A DNA stretch of 55,201 nt from Clostridia bacterium (GTDB lineage: Bacteria > Bacillota > Clostridia > Acetivibrionales > JAFADI01): NCBI GenBank assembly GCA_026418695.1, contig JAOAAU010000062.1:1-55201 (forward strand), read 5' to 3'. The notes beneath the pieces were generated by a model, which saw nothing but the letters and a program-made list of their open reading frames with translations, was not told the origin of the DNA and searched no databases. Both the position numbers and the translations under genes were made by a program. Each line of letters opens with the position of its first letter. Positions within the stretch are counted from its first letter, which is position 1. This document shows positions 1 through 8,050 of the stretch, in pieces.

Positions 1-31
1 TCAAATGTTTACCATCATATTTCTTAGACAT
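1..31 (-). CDS. Partial CDS, probable IS30-type transposase N-terminus
   Basis: Only the first ten codons are inside the window, reading leftward from an ATG at 31 (MSKKYDGKHL) with a strong GGAGG ribosome binding site at about 36-40. The start resembles the opening of IS30-family transposases of Firmicutes as I remember them, but ten residues cannot prove it. A contig that breaks inside a repeated insertion sequence would explain the edge. The roughly 200 bases to its right would then hold the element's end; no inverted repeat could be confirmed because the other end is missing. Confidence 0.35.
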   Translation of the reverse strand, partial: MSKKYDGKHL

Positions 32-174
32 AATTACCTCCAGTCAACTTGGAGGAATCCACATACCAAAATAATTGTAGCAAAAGTAGTGCAAAACTAA
101 AATCATGAATGGTGAATTTACTATTGCAAACAAGAAGTTACCTTTTCATTTTACATCCTTTTTATTTTTTACTC

Positions 175-205
175 TTGACTCTCACGTAACGTCATAGTGT
201 AGATT
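175..205 (+). promoter_or_regulatory. MerR-type promoter with 19-bp spacer and dyad operator
   Basis: A -35 box TTGACT (175-180) and a -10 box TAGATT (200-205) are separated by 19 bp, the over-long spacer typical of promoters activated by MerR-family regulators. The spacer carries CTCACGTAACGTCATAG, close to the core of Mta/TipA-type operators. The regulator gene starts 28 bp downstream, so autoregulation is likely. Confidence 0.75.
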
Positions 206-232
206 GAAAATATCAAAGGAGGGAGAACAAAA

Positions 233-1081
233 ATGAGGACTGTTAACGATGTTTCCAAACTAACGGGGATTAGCGTGCGCACGCTCCATTATTACGATGA
301 GATAGGATTACTGAAGCCTACGGCATGTAATGGTGCGGGATACCGGCTTTATGACGATAAAGCATTGGAAGTATTGCAGCAGATTTTATTTTTCAAAGAG
401 TTTGATATTTCTTTGAAAGATATTAAGTCCATCATGAACAATCCCAATTTTGATAAGGAGAAAACGCTTATCAACCAAAAGAGGATTCTATTGTTGAAAA
501 GGAAACGGCTGGAGGGGTTGATAAGTCTGATTGACGATATATTGAAAGGAGACAATAAAATGAGTTTTCAAGAGTTTAGCAAGGAAGAAATTGAGGGTAT
601 GTTTCAGTCCTTGGTCTCTAATATGAACAAGGAGCAATTAGGAATTATTGAAGAAAACTATGGTGATATCGATCATTTCAAAGACGTGTTTGTTACTAAT
701 GCGGGTAGTGAAGAGGCACAGAGGAATTTTAGAAAGGTGATGGAATGGTACGGCAGCAAGGAGGCTGCTCTGGATGCCGCAGAAAATTCAGTTTCCTCTG
801 ATATTTTGCAATCCTATCAAAATAGGATCGCAGAGATCTTTAAAAAAATATCTGCATTACAAGGAGAAGATACAACATCATTTGAAGTAAAAAAACTAAT
901 TGGAGAATATGAATTTGTATCAAGGCAACTTTACCAAATGAAAGAAGTTAAACCGTTATTGTTGGAACTTGCAAAACAATATATGGAAAATGAGGACTTG
1001 ATGAAGGCAAACGATGAGCAGTTCGGCAAGGGAGCATCCACATTTATCGGAAAATCAATTATCGGTTATTACCGGAAATAA
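233..1081 (+). CDS. MerR family regulator with TipAS-like effector domain
   Basis: A 282-residue transcriptional activator. Residues 1-70 are a MerR winged helix (NDVSKLTGISVRTLHYYDEIGLLKP), followed by a coiled-coil dimerisation helix (about 75-110) and a C-terminal helical domain (about 115-280) of the TipAS type, the fold that binds drugs in Streptomyces TipA and Bacillus Mta. The ATG has an AAAGGAGGG site 8 bases upstream. The family distorts DNA at 19-bp-spacer promoters to activate efflux or detoxification genes and its own gene; such a promoter lies directly upstream. No efflux pump is adjacent, so its remote targets are unknown. A terminator follows, so it is monocistronic. Confidence 0.88.
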   Translation: MRTVNDVSKLTGISVRTLHYYDEIGLLKPTACNGAGYRLYDDKALEVLQQILFFKEFDISLKDIKSIMNNPNFDKEKTLINQKRILLLKRKRLEGLISLIDDILKGDNKMSFQEFSKEEIEGMFQSLVSNMNKEQLGIIEENYGDIDHFKDVFVTNAGSEEAQRNFRKVMEWYGSKEAALDAAENSVSSDILQSYQNRIAEIFKKISALQGEDTTSFEVKKLIGEYEFVSRQLYQMKEVKPLLLELAKQYMENEDLMKANDEQFGKGASTFIGKSIIGYYRK

Positions 1082-1165
1082 TGATAGGAATCCTCCATAC
1101 AACTATGGAAGTTTATGGTTGAAATCAGGTCCGGGATTTGATATACTAAAGCTGAAAAGCACATG

Positions 1166-1203
1166 AAATTGCTGGTATTGTTTTAATATCAGCAATTTTT
1201 TAT
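1166..1203 (+). terminator. Rho-independent terminator after the MerR gene
   Basis: AAATTGCTGGTATT pairs with AATATCAGCAATTT around a GTTTT loop, followed by a T run. Confidence 0.85.
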
Positions 1204-1283
1204 TTCTATAAAATGTAAATACCATGAAAAAAATAGATTAAAAGCATCAATTTCAAACAGCTCATATTTTTAGGAGTGATCAT

Positions 1284-2057
1284 ATGATAGTGGCTACCGC
1301 TGTCTTATTCCTCATTGCAGGATTATTGTGCATATTCAAGCCGGGGATCATAGGAATGTTTGATGGATTCAGGATTAAGCCGTCTGACAATCCATGTTAT
1401 CTGAAATATATAAAACTTGTTGGTATAGGCTTTGTTATAGGAGGAATGGTATTTGTTTTATTTGCTTTGAATGGATTTCACAGTCCGGCACGCCCAATGG
1501 ATCTTCGATCCTTCGGTCTGACGGATAACAAAATTGGGAAAAACAATGATGAGGATAGCAAACTTACGGTTCAGGATTACTTTCCAAAGAGAACCATGAA
1601 AAAACATTTCAGCGGAGGCTTTGAAAACGAGGGCTTTACCCACACCATTGATAGGTTCGATAAGGATAAAATACAGGTCAAGCAGTTTGATACCGGAACA
1701 GGAGTAATACTTGTTTATCAAGTTACCTCGAAGGAGATAAGATTGATCTATAGTCGTGAAGTACCTGATGGAAGTTTCAAAGAGAACTACTTGGATGAGC
1801 TAAAGAATAATACGGATAAAGTAATACTAAAAACACCGTTAAAGGTTGGGACAACCTGGACGGATAGTGAAGGCGGAGAGCATAGAATTACAGGAATAAA
1901 TGTCCGAGTGAAAACCCCGGCAGGTACTTTCAATGCAATAGAAGTTACATTTCAGAGTGGCAACTTTGAAATGAAGAGCTATTACGCGAAAGATATCGGA
2001 TTAGTGAAACGTTCTACGAAGGGTTATGGCGAAGATGTACTTTTAAAAATCCAATAG
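1284..2057 (+). CDS. Two-TM membrane protein with extracytoplasmic beta-rich domain
   Basis: A 257-residue protein with two hydrophobic helices (residues about 2-18 and 45-66) and a long hydrophilic C-terminal region (about 85-257) rich in short beta-like segments, including LKVGTTWTDSEGGEHRITG and TPAGTFNAIEVTF. That region resembles beta-sandwich domains of secreted clostridial proteins of unknown role (DUF3108-like pattern), but I do not recognise the family with certainty. The ATG is preceded by TAGGAGTGATC. It stands alone between a terminator and a 190-bp spacer; function not assigned. Confidence 0.7.
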   Translation: MIVATAVLFLIAGLLCIFKPGIIGMFDGFRIKPSDNPCYLKYIKLVGIGFVIGGMVFVLFALNGFHSPARPMDLRSFGLTDNKIGKNNDEDSKLTVQDYFPKRTMKKHFSGGFENEGFTHTIDRFDKDKIQVKQFDTGTGVILVYQVTSKEIRLIYSREVPDGSFKENYLDELKNNTDKVILKTPLKVGTTWTDSEGGEHRITGINVRVKTPAGTFNAIEVTFQSGNFEMKSYYAKDIGLVKRSTKGYGEDVLLKIQ

Positions 2058-2247
2058 GCTAATAGGTTCTAAAGAAATAAGCATTTCATAGTCTTTACCG
2101 AAAGGACAATAAGCAAACTTGTTTATAGTTTTGGGAAATGTCTAGTTAAGCGTCCGCTTGTCTAATAAACTTATGGAATATAGTATTTGTACTTTAGAAT
2201 GTATGGGTAAGAGTAATAGATTAACCCGGTAGAAGGAGAAAATAAGA

Positions 2248-3066
2248 ATGGAATGTAAAGTGAGGAATTTATCTATAAATTATGAAATAACAGGCGCGGG
2301 AAAACCAATCATCATACTGCATGGCTATACCGTAGATCATAGACTGATGTCAGGGTGTATGGAGCCGATTTTCAATTCTCAGGATGAATATAGAAGAATA
2401 TATATGGATTTACCGGGGATGGGAAAAACGAAGAGCGCAGATTGGATTGTAAATTCAGATGTAATGTTGGACACTGTCATCGAATTTATTGAAAAGGTAA
2501 TTCCGGATGAGAATTTTTTGCTTGCTGGTGAGTCCTATGGAGGTTATTTGGCAAGGGGAATCGTACAAAGAATCGGAAAGAGAGTAGACGGATTATTTCT
2601 ATTATGTCCCGCAATCAATATGAATTCTGAGAAGAGAGACTTCCCAACGCATATTGTTTTAAAGAGAGATGACGAATTATTATCACAGCTTGAACCAACC
2701 GATGCCAAAGGCTTTGATTCAATACAGGTGGTACAGAGTAAAAGAATTTGGGAGAGATATCGGGACGAGATACTGGCGGGCATAAAACTGGGCGAAAGTG
2801 AGTTCTTGCATAGTTTTTCTGAGAAGGGCTATTGGTTTTCCTTTGATGTCGATGCGTTGAATGAAAAGTTTTATAAGCCTACGCTGATGCTATTAGGACG
2901 TCAGGATTCAATCGTAGGGTATAAGGATGCTTGGAGAATTTTAGACAATTATCCTAGAGCGACTTTTGCTGTATTGGATAGAGCTGGACATAATCTACAG
3001 ATAGAACAGGAAGAACTTTTTAATTCATTGGTTCGTGAATGGCTGCTGAGAGTGAAAGAGGCATAA
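2248..3066 (+). CDS. Alpha/beta hydrolase
   Basis: A 272-residue cytoplasmic alpha/beta-hydrolase-fold enzyme. The oxyanion-hole motif HGYT lies at residues 25-28, the nucleophile elbow G-E-S-Y-G places Ser96, and the acid and base are probably Asp220 (LLGRQDS) and His248 (AGHNLQ). Length and motif spacing fit proline-iminopeptidase/haloperoxidase-like hydrolases, and the cap region (about 125-200) that would set substrate is not diagnostic. The ATG has AGAAGGAG upstream. Substrate unknown; the neighbours (acetyltransferase, amidohydrolase, methyltransferase) suggest small-molecule modification. Confidence 0.88.
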   Translation: MECKVRNLSINYEITGAGKPIIILHGYTVDHRLMSGCMEPIFNSQDEYRRIYMDLPGMGKTKSADWIVNSDVMLDTVIEFIEKVIPDENFLLAGESYGGYLARGIVQRIGKRVDGLFLLCPAINMNSEKRDFPTHIVLKRDDELLSQLEPTDAKGFDSIQVVQSKRIWERYRDEILAGIKLGESEFLHSFSEKGYWFSFDVDALNEKFYKPTLMLLGRQDSIVGYKDAWRILDNYPRATFAVLDRAGHNLQIEQEELFNSLVREWLLRVKEA

Positions 3067-3230
3067 CATTTTATTACCTATTCTTTACCGAAGAAGAAAC
3101 GAATATGTTGTTGGCTGGAAAGCCTATCAATACTTTTTCTGAGGAATTGAAAGAAAAAGTGTACATGCTTGGACTCCATGAATGGTATGAAGCAATTCCA
3201 AGGAATTTGAAGGCTTTATTTGGACAGTAA
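3039..3230 (+). CDS. Small ORF or C-terminal gene remnant, unknown
   Basis: This reading frame overlaps the last 28 bases of the hydrolase gene in another frame and runs to TAA at 3230. From about residue 12 onward it reads like real protein (TEEETNMLLAGKP, EELKEKVYMLGLHEWYEAIP), yet the ATG at 3039 has no ribosome binding site and an alternative ATG at 3105 is also weakly placed. It may be the surviving tail of a decayed gene or a coupled short gene. Family not recognised. Confidence 0.35.
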   Translation: MAAESERGITFYYLFFTEEETNMLLAGKPINTFSEELKEKVYMLGLHEWYEAIPRNLKALFGQ

Positions 3231-3241
3231 GGAGATTGATT

Positions 3242-3643
3242 ATGGATGGGAAAGAAAAGTTGGGCAGGATCATGATTATTATAGTATCGTCATTAATGAC
3301 GGCATCGGTGATTTGCAGCACTGCAGTCAATATATTGCAGTTTCATTATTTTGAAAAAGAAAAGGTAGTGGAACTTCTAGTAAGGTTTTGTTTTATCGTA
3401 TTACTCTGTTTTCTTTTGTTTAAAGGGTATAGTTGGTCCAAATGGTTACTTACATTCTACAGCATTGTCTATTTGGTTCTTTCTCTGGCGGATCTGATTA
3501 CATTTTACTTCGGAAATAAGCTCTTATTATTTATACTTTCACTTTATCTTTTCATTTCTTATTTAATGGTAACGATACTTCTGCAAAAGTCAAAAAGTAT
3601 TCATGCTTATATGGTTAGTAAACGAGGAAATGTGAGCATTTAG
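3242..3643 (+). CDS. Small four-helix integral membrane protein
   Basis: A 133-residue protein with four predicted transmembrane helices (about 10-30, 42-60, 66-88 and 92-112) and a basic C-terminus. The ATG at 3242 is preferred over an in-frame TTG at 3236 because GGAG at 3231-3234 is spaced 7 bases from it. No catalytic or transport motif is visible and the family is not recognised. It sits 11 bases after the short ORF and 22 bases before the acetyltransferase, so it may be cotranscribed with both. Confidence 0.65.
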   Translation: MDGKEKLGRIMIIIVSSLMTASVICSTAVNILQFHYFEKEKVVELLVRFCFIVLLCFLLFKGYSWSKWLLTFYSIVYLVLSLADLITFYFGNKLLLFILSLYLFISYLMVTILLQKSKSIHAYMVSKRGNVSI

Positions 3644-3665
3644 TATACAGGTTGGTGGGGGAAAT

Positions 3666-4118
3666 ATGGAAATCGTATATACCGATGGGACAAATAAAGA
3701 TTTTATAGCACTATGTCAAATGCTTGATGCCAACCTTAATGAAATTGTCGGCGGTGAAAAGCAAAGAAAGCAATATGCTCAATACAATACACTGAAAGAT
3801 ATCCATGATGCGATATTGATTTATATCGATGAAATGCCGGTTGCTTGCGCAAGTTTCAAGTTTTATGACGAGCATGCAGCTGAGGTGAAAAGGGTTTTCG
3901 TTCGCAAGGAGTATCGGGGGAAAGGAATTTCAAAACAACTGATGCGTGTACTGGAAGAAAGAGCCCGAAACAAGGGGTATTCAAAACTGATATTGGAAAC
4001 CGGTTCGCTTTTAGTTGAAGCAATTGGGTTATATAACAAACTGGGGTACAAAGTTATAGAAAATTATGGACAGTATAAAGAAATGAAAGAATCAATATGT
4101 ATGGAAAAAAAGATTTGA
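3666..4118 (+). CDS. GNAT family N-acetyltransferase
   Basis: A 150-residue acetyl-CoA-dependent N-acetyltransferase. The core beta4 strand and pyrophosphate loop are clear at AEVKRVFVRKEYRGKGISK (about residues 74-92), the R-G-K-G-I motif being the acetyl-CoA binding signature, followed by the helix and the terminal LILETGSLLVEAIGLYNKLGY block (about 107-127) with the conserved late Tyr. Length is normal for the family. The start has a G-rich site (GGTGGGGG) 4-8 bases upstream. Acceptor amine unknown. Confidence 0.88.
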   Translation: MEIVYTDGTNKDFIALCQMLDANLNEIVGGEKQRKQYAQYNTLKDIHDAILIYIDEMPVACASFKFYDEHAAEVKRVFVRKEYRGKGISKQLMRVLEERARNKGYSKLILETGSLLVEAIGLYNKLGYKVIENYGQYKEMKESICMEKKI

Positions 4119-4170
4119 AGATAGGCAATATTCTGGTTTATACGAGGGTGCAGTATTGAAAGGGGATCCT

Positions 4171-4545
4171 ATGTTAGCAACACATGTATATTTTAATGGA
4201 CAATGCAAAGAAGCAATTGAACTGTATGTAAAAGCATTAAATGCTGATGTTAAGACAATGATGCTAAAACCTGATCGGGAGGATCTCGTTATTCATGCGG
4301 AAATCCTAATTCATAGCCAATTGCTGATGTTGAATGATTTTGGTGACAACGATGGGGATTCTAAGTCAGGAGGGTATCAATTGGCTGTCAGTTTTGGCAG
4401 TGAAGAGGAGTTGAAAGCGGCTTACTCCGTGATGAAAGACGAAAGTACAACAATTACTCCTCTGCAAGCTACCGATTATAGCCCTTGCGTTGTAAGATTC
4501 ATTGACAAGTTTGATGTCCGATGGGCTTTTTGGGTGCAGGCTTAA
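4171..4545 (+). CDS. VOC/PhnB-like glyoxalase-fold protein
   Basis: A 124-residue protein of the vicinal-oxygen-chelate superfamily, PhnB/YjdN-like group: THVYFNGQCKEAIELYVKAL at the start, a middle HAEILIHSQLLMLNDF segment and the closing GVRWAFWVQ-like sequence (here DVRWAFWVQA). Members fold as paired beta-alpha-beta-beta-beta units; many have no known reaction. The ATG at 4171 is chosen because AAAGGGGAT precedes it; a TTG 15 bases earlier has none. Stands alone with 139 bases of featureless sequence after it. Confidence 0.8.
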   Translation: MLATHVYFNGQCKEAIELYVKALNADVKTMMLKPDREDLVIHAEILIHSQLLMLNDFGDNDGDSKSGGYQLAVSFGSEEELKAAYSVMKDESTTITPLQATDYSPCVVRFIDKFDVRWAFWVQA

Positions 4546-4699
4546 TATCGTTCAATCAGGGAAAAGTTTGGCCGATACAAGGGATTAAAGGTGTCGAAGG
4601 GTTGTACTTCAAACTATAGGCTGAAGTGGATTAGAGTATCACGAGCTAACAGGTCCAGAAGAAAAAGATAACAAGAAAAATATTATGGAGGACATTCCA

Positions 4700-5443
4700 A
4701 TGTCAATAGAAACACAATACGATCTGCAGGCTTTAAAGGAAATTGGAAAAATTGTTTCTCTTGCAAGAAATAAAATGGTAGAGAACATTCGAGAAGGGAT
4801 TACAACGAAAGAGCTGGATGAAATAGGGAATTGTGTTTTGGAAAGCTACGGAGCCACTTCAGCGCCAAAAAAAGAGCGTAATTTCCCCGGATATACATGT
4901 ATCAGTATCAATGATGAAATCGCTCACGGTGTACCCAATAATAGAAGCCTGAAAATTGGTGACATCGTCAATGTAGACGTTTCTGCGGAATTGGACGGGT
5001 ATTTTGCCGATACCGGAGAAACCGTTGTTGTCAGAGAAAAATCTAATTTTACAAATCGGTTGTGTGATGCATCTAAAGAAGCATTATATCAGGGGATTAA
5101 GGCTGCGTATGCCGGTAACAAGCTGAATCGGATAGGAAAGGAAATACACAATGTTGCAAAAAAATACGGTTATGGTGTCATTCGTAATCTGACAGGACAC
5201 GGAATCGGCAGAAAGCTTCATGAAGAACCGGACTATATATTGAATTATCTTGATATATGGGATAAAAGAATTCTAAATGATGGGCTTGTGCTGGCCGTTG
5301 AAACTTTTTTAACAACAGGCGCCGAATATGTCATTGAAGATAGAGATGGCTGGACACTAAGAACACCGGATAAAAGCGTTGGGGCCCAGTTTGAACACAC
5401 CATTATTGTCACAAACGGAGAGCCTGTCATACTTACATTGTAG
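4700..5443 (+). CDS. map: Type I methionine aminopeptidase, secondary copy
   Basis: A 247-residue pita-bread-fold metallopeptidase that removes the initiator Met from nascent proteins. All five dinuclear-metal ligands are present: Asp93 (VNVDVS), Asp104 (FADTGE), His167 (GHGIGRKLHE), Glu201 (LAVETF) and Glu232 (QFEHTI), and substrate His76 is in EIAHGVPN. The ATG at 4700 is used because GGAGG at 4687-4691 lies 8 bases before it, inside a longer in-frame ORF. It lies outside the ribosomal-protein cluster where the housekeeping map normally sits, so it is probably an accessory copy like B. subtilis yflG. Confidence 0.92.
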   Translation: MSIETQYDLQALKEIGKIVSLARNKMVENIREGITTKELDEIGNCVLESYGATSAPKKERNFPGYTCISINDEIAHGVPNNRSLKIGDIVNVDVSAELDGYFADTGETVVVREKSNFTNRLCDASKEALYQGIKAAYAGNKLNRIGKEIHNVAKKYGYGVIRNLTGHGIGRKLHEEPDYILNYLDIWDKRILNDGLVLAVETFLTTGAEYVIEDRDGWTLRTPDKSVGAQFEHTIIVTNGEPVILTL

Positions 5444-5479
5444 TTGGGTTTATCTTATAGAGTTGGGGGTCTGGAGTTT

Positions 5480-6268
5480 ATGATCATTGGCGCTTTGCAA
5501 CTGAACGTTGTTAAAAATGACAAGGTTAAAAACTTGGATACTGTTGAGAGGTTAATAGATCATTCGGCCGAGATCATTGTTCTCCCTGAGCTGTTCTCAA
5601 CAGGGTATTTTTTCGAAACAGTAAATCAGTACAAGAAAATCGCTGAGGAAATTCCAAACGGGTATACAACCAAAAGGCTGTGTGATATAGCAAGAAAAGC
5701 GAATTCTCATCTGGTTGGCGCTATCGTAGAGACGGAGTCCGCTCAACTCTACATCACAGCAATTGTCGTAGGACCGTCCGGATATATCGGAAAGCAGAGA
5801 AAAAGACATCTAACAAACCGTGAATCCAACTTCTTTACCTTTGGGGAAAGCTCAGAGATTTTCAATATCAATGGCTGCAAGGTGGGCGTTATCGTCTGCC
5901 TGGAAGGATGGTTCCCGGAAAGTGCGAGAGAATTGATGCTCAAAGGCGCTCAAATCATTTGTCACACTGCATTAACCTGTCAGGAAAGGACGCTCGATAT
6001 TATGAGAGTCCGTGCAATTGAAAACAATGTGTATTTAATTGCTGCCAATAGTATAACCACAGAGAATTGTGGAGGTGATTCGATCACCTTTAGAGGAGAT
6101 AGCAGGGTGATTGATTATAACGGGAATATACTAATCAATGCAGGAAGGGAAGAAAAGCTTATTGCTGTAGAAGTAGACGAAAGTAAAACGGTCTCTAAGG
6201 ATTTGGAAGACTGTAAGGATTTGATTTCAGAAGTTAAAAAGCATAAATACTTTTGTAAAGAGTTTTAA
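5480..6268 (+). CDS. Carbon-nitrogen hydrolase (nitrilase superfamily)
   Basis: A 262-residue amidase-type enzyme. The Glu-Lys-Cys triad is visible: Glu37 (LPELFSTGY), Lys108 (QRKRHL) and Cys140 (VIVCLEGWFPE). The remainder matches the alpha-beta-beta-alpha sandwich of omega-amidases and N-carbamoyl amide hydrolases. The usual Cys-Tyr-D/E-W-R-F-P block is replaced by CLEGWFPE, so substrate class is uncertain. The ATG at 5480 follows GGGGGTCTGGAG; an upstream in-frame TTG directly after the aminopeptidase stop has no site. The 36-bp gap suggests cotranscription with map. Confidence 0.87.
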   Translation: MIIGALQLNVVKNDKVKNLDTVERLIDHSAEIIVLPELFSTGYFFETVNQYKKIAEEIPNGYTTKRLCDIARKANSHLVGAIVETESAQLYITAIVVGPSGYIGKQRKRHLTNRESNFFTFGESSEIFNINGCKVGVIVCLEGWFPESARELMLKGAQIICHTALTCQERTLDIMRVRAIENNVYLIAANSITTENCGGDSITFRGDSRVIDYNGNILINAGREEKLIAVEVDESKTVSKDLEDCKDLISEVKKHKYFCKEF

Positions 6269-6371
6269 ATATTGCCCAGCGTTAATTTAAAGTATCATGA
6301 ATCTGTAGCAAAACGGATGCAATGATGCGGCATATTTTTTATTAATTGATGAGGGGGAAGGGGAAGCCGGC

Positions 6372-6989
6372 ATGGAGAATTTTGATGAACTGGCATTGAC
6401 GTGGGACAATGAACCCAAAAGAATACAAAGAGCAAAGATTGTAGCCGATGAAATCATGAAGGCAATTCCTGGGCTAAGTGAAATGAGCGGATTGGAATAT
6501 GGATGTGGTACCGGCCTGTTAAGTTTTTTTCTTCAACCCCGTTTAAAGCATATTACAGTAGGAGATAACTCACAGGGGATGCTGAAAGTCCTAACACAGA
6601 AAGTTGAAAACGCGAAGATCAAAAACATGAGTCCTGTAATGTTGGATCTGTCAGAAGGAGCCGGGATCCACGGACAATATGATATCATTTATACATTAAT
6701 GACACTGCACCATATCGTTGATACAGATAAGGTTATCGATGCTTTTTCCAGGATGTTAAAAACATCAGGATACCTGTGTATAGCAGATTTGGATAAAGAA
6801 GACGGATCGTTTCATGGAGAGGGATTTATCGGACATAACGGATTTGATCAGGAAGAATTAACAGAAAAATTAGAGAAGTATGGGTTTGACCAAATAAAGT
6901 GGAAAATATGCTTTGAGAACATTCGGAAGTCTGAGGATGGTACTGAAAGAAAGTATCCATTGTTTATGATGATAGGGAAAAGGATATAA
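6372..6989 (+). CDS. Class I SAM-dependent methyltransferase
   Basis: A 205-residue Rossmann-fold methyltransferase. Motif I is GLEYGCGTGLLSF (about residues 40-52), the acidic end of beta2 is VGDNS (about 67-71), and the post-II segment YDIIYTLMTLHHI carries the Ubi/COQ5-like L-H-H-I signature. Late KYGFDQIKW is typical of Methyltransf_11/12 proteins acting on small molecules. A purine-rich GGGGGAAGGGGAAG run precedes the ATG. The next gene starts 23 bp downstream and is probably cotranscribed. Confidence 0.88.
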   Translation: MENFDELALTWDNEPKRIQRAKIVADEIMKAIPGLSEMSGLEYGCGTGLLSFFLQPRLKHITVGDNSQGMLKVLTQKVENAKIKNMSPVMLDLSEGAGIHGQYDIIYTLMTLHHIVDTDKVIDAFSRMLKTSGYLCIADLDKEDGSFHGEGFIGHNGFDQEELTEKLEKYGFDQIKWKICFENIRKSEDGTERKYPLFMMIGKRI

Positions 6990-7012
6990 CAAATTAGCAA
7001 AGGAGGGGGCTT

Positions 7013-7879
7013 ATGGATACTGCACTGAAATTGAGGATTGATTGTGATAAAGAAAAGGTGTTAGGACCTGACGAAATCATGAACCTGTTGAGTTCCTCTC
7101 AATTGGTGAACGAGCTGACCTCCACCTTTGAGAAAAAGCCACTGTTTGCTGTTTGGCGGATGATCGCATTGGCCGAAATTCCCTACTCGCAAAGATTAGT
7201 GTATACGGATCAAGTGATTGAATATATACAAGAATTTCTTGCAACTCCATACGGATTTTCACTTACGGGAAAAGAAAACGATATGCTTCCTTGCTACAAT
7301 GCCATGCTGTTGGAGGCGTTTTCAAAGATGGGATACGAGCAGGCAGAAGCTGTGCAAGGTGCACTGAAATGGATTAAGGAATATCAGATATTTGAACGGA
7401 ATGCTCCAACAAGTTGGACAGGGAAGGGGATTCAGAAATATGGCGGATGTATGAAAGCAACCCCCTGCTTTATTGGTATGGCAAAAACAGTGAAAGCTTT
7501 GATATACTACAGCAAAGCGGTGAATCATTCCGATCATGAGGTTGCTTCGTTGATTGAAAAGGGAATGGATTATATATTGAAGCATGAGCTTTATAAACGA
7601 ATTTCCGATGGGGAGCCAATCACCAAGCACATACTGGATATCGCGTTCCCGGCCTCCTACCAGCTGAATATCCTGGAACTGATTGAAATGGCATACCTAA
7701 CCGGGCATATTAAAGACAGTGCGTGTAATAGTGCCGTTCAATATGTGAAACAAAAAAGAACAAAAGACGGCTTCTGGAAAACAAACTATATTTATAAAGC
7801 AGATGGATACCTTTCCTTTGACAGCCGCGGAAAAGTCGGAGACTGGATAACCTACCTTCTTGGAAGGTATCTCTCCTGA
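7013..7879 (+). CDS. Prenyltransferase/squalene-cyclase-like alpha-alpha toroid protein
   Basis: A 288-residue helical protein whose C-terminus (DGFWKTNYIYKADGYLSFDSRGKVGDWITYLLGRYL, in pieces at about 250-288) matches the repeat pattern of terpene-cyclase/prenyltransferase alpha-alpha barrels. It is about half the length of a squalene-hopene cyclase and lacks a visible D-x-D-D cyclase acid motif, so enzymatic cyclisation is doubtful. Good ribosome binding site AAAGGAGGGGG. Its partner 23 bp upstream is a methyltransferase; the pair may modify a hydrophobic metabolite, but this is inference. Confidence 0.7.
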   Translation: MDTALKLRIDCDKEKVLGPDEIMNLLSSSQLVNELTSTFEKKPLFAVWRMIALAEIPYSQRLVYTDQVIEYIQEFLATPYGFSLTGKENDMLPCYNAMLLEAFSKMGYEQAEAVQGALKWIKEYQIFERNAPTSWTGKGIQKYGGCMKATPCFIGMAKTVKALIYYSKAVNHSDHEVASLIEKGMDYILKHELYKRISDGEPITKHILDIAFPASYQLNILELIEMAYLTGHIKDSACNSAVQYVKQKRTKDGFWKTNYIYKADGYLSFDSRGKVGDWITYLLGRYLS

Positions 7880-8014
7880 TATGGAAGATCCGATGATGAA
7901 CAATTAGGATTTGAATCAGAATTATCAGCAATGATGAATGCTCTTTTTTAAGTACTTCTTATCGTAGCCCCCGGGAATATAGGAATATCAAATTGAAATA
8001 CATTAAACATTAGT

Positions 8015-8050
8015 AAAAAAGCATCCGGTAATCATATTACGGATGCTTTT
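8015..8050 (-). terminator. Terminator overlapping the end of the MFS gene
   Basis: AAAAGCATCCGtAAT...ATTaCCGGATGCTTTT forms a strong stem on the minus strand followed by TTTTTT; its 5' arm is part of the last codons of the transporter. Confidence 0.85.
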
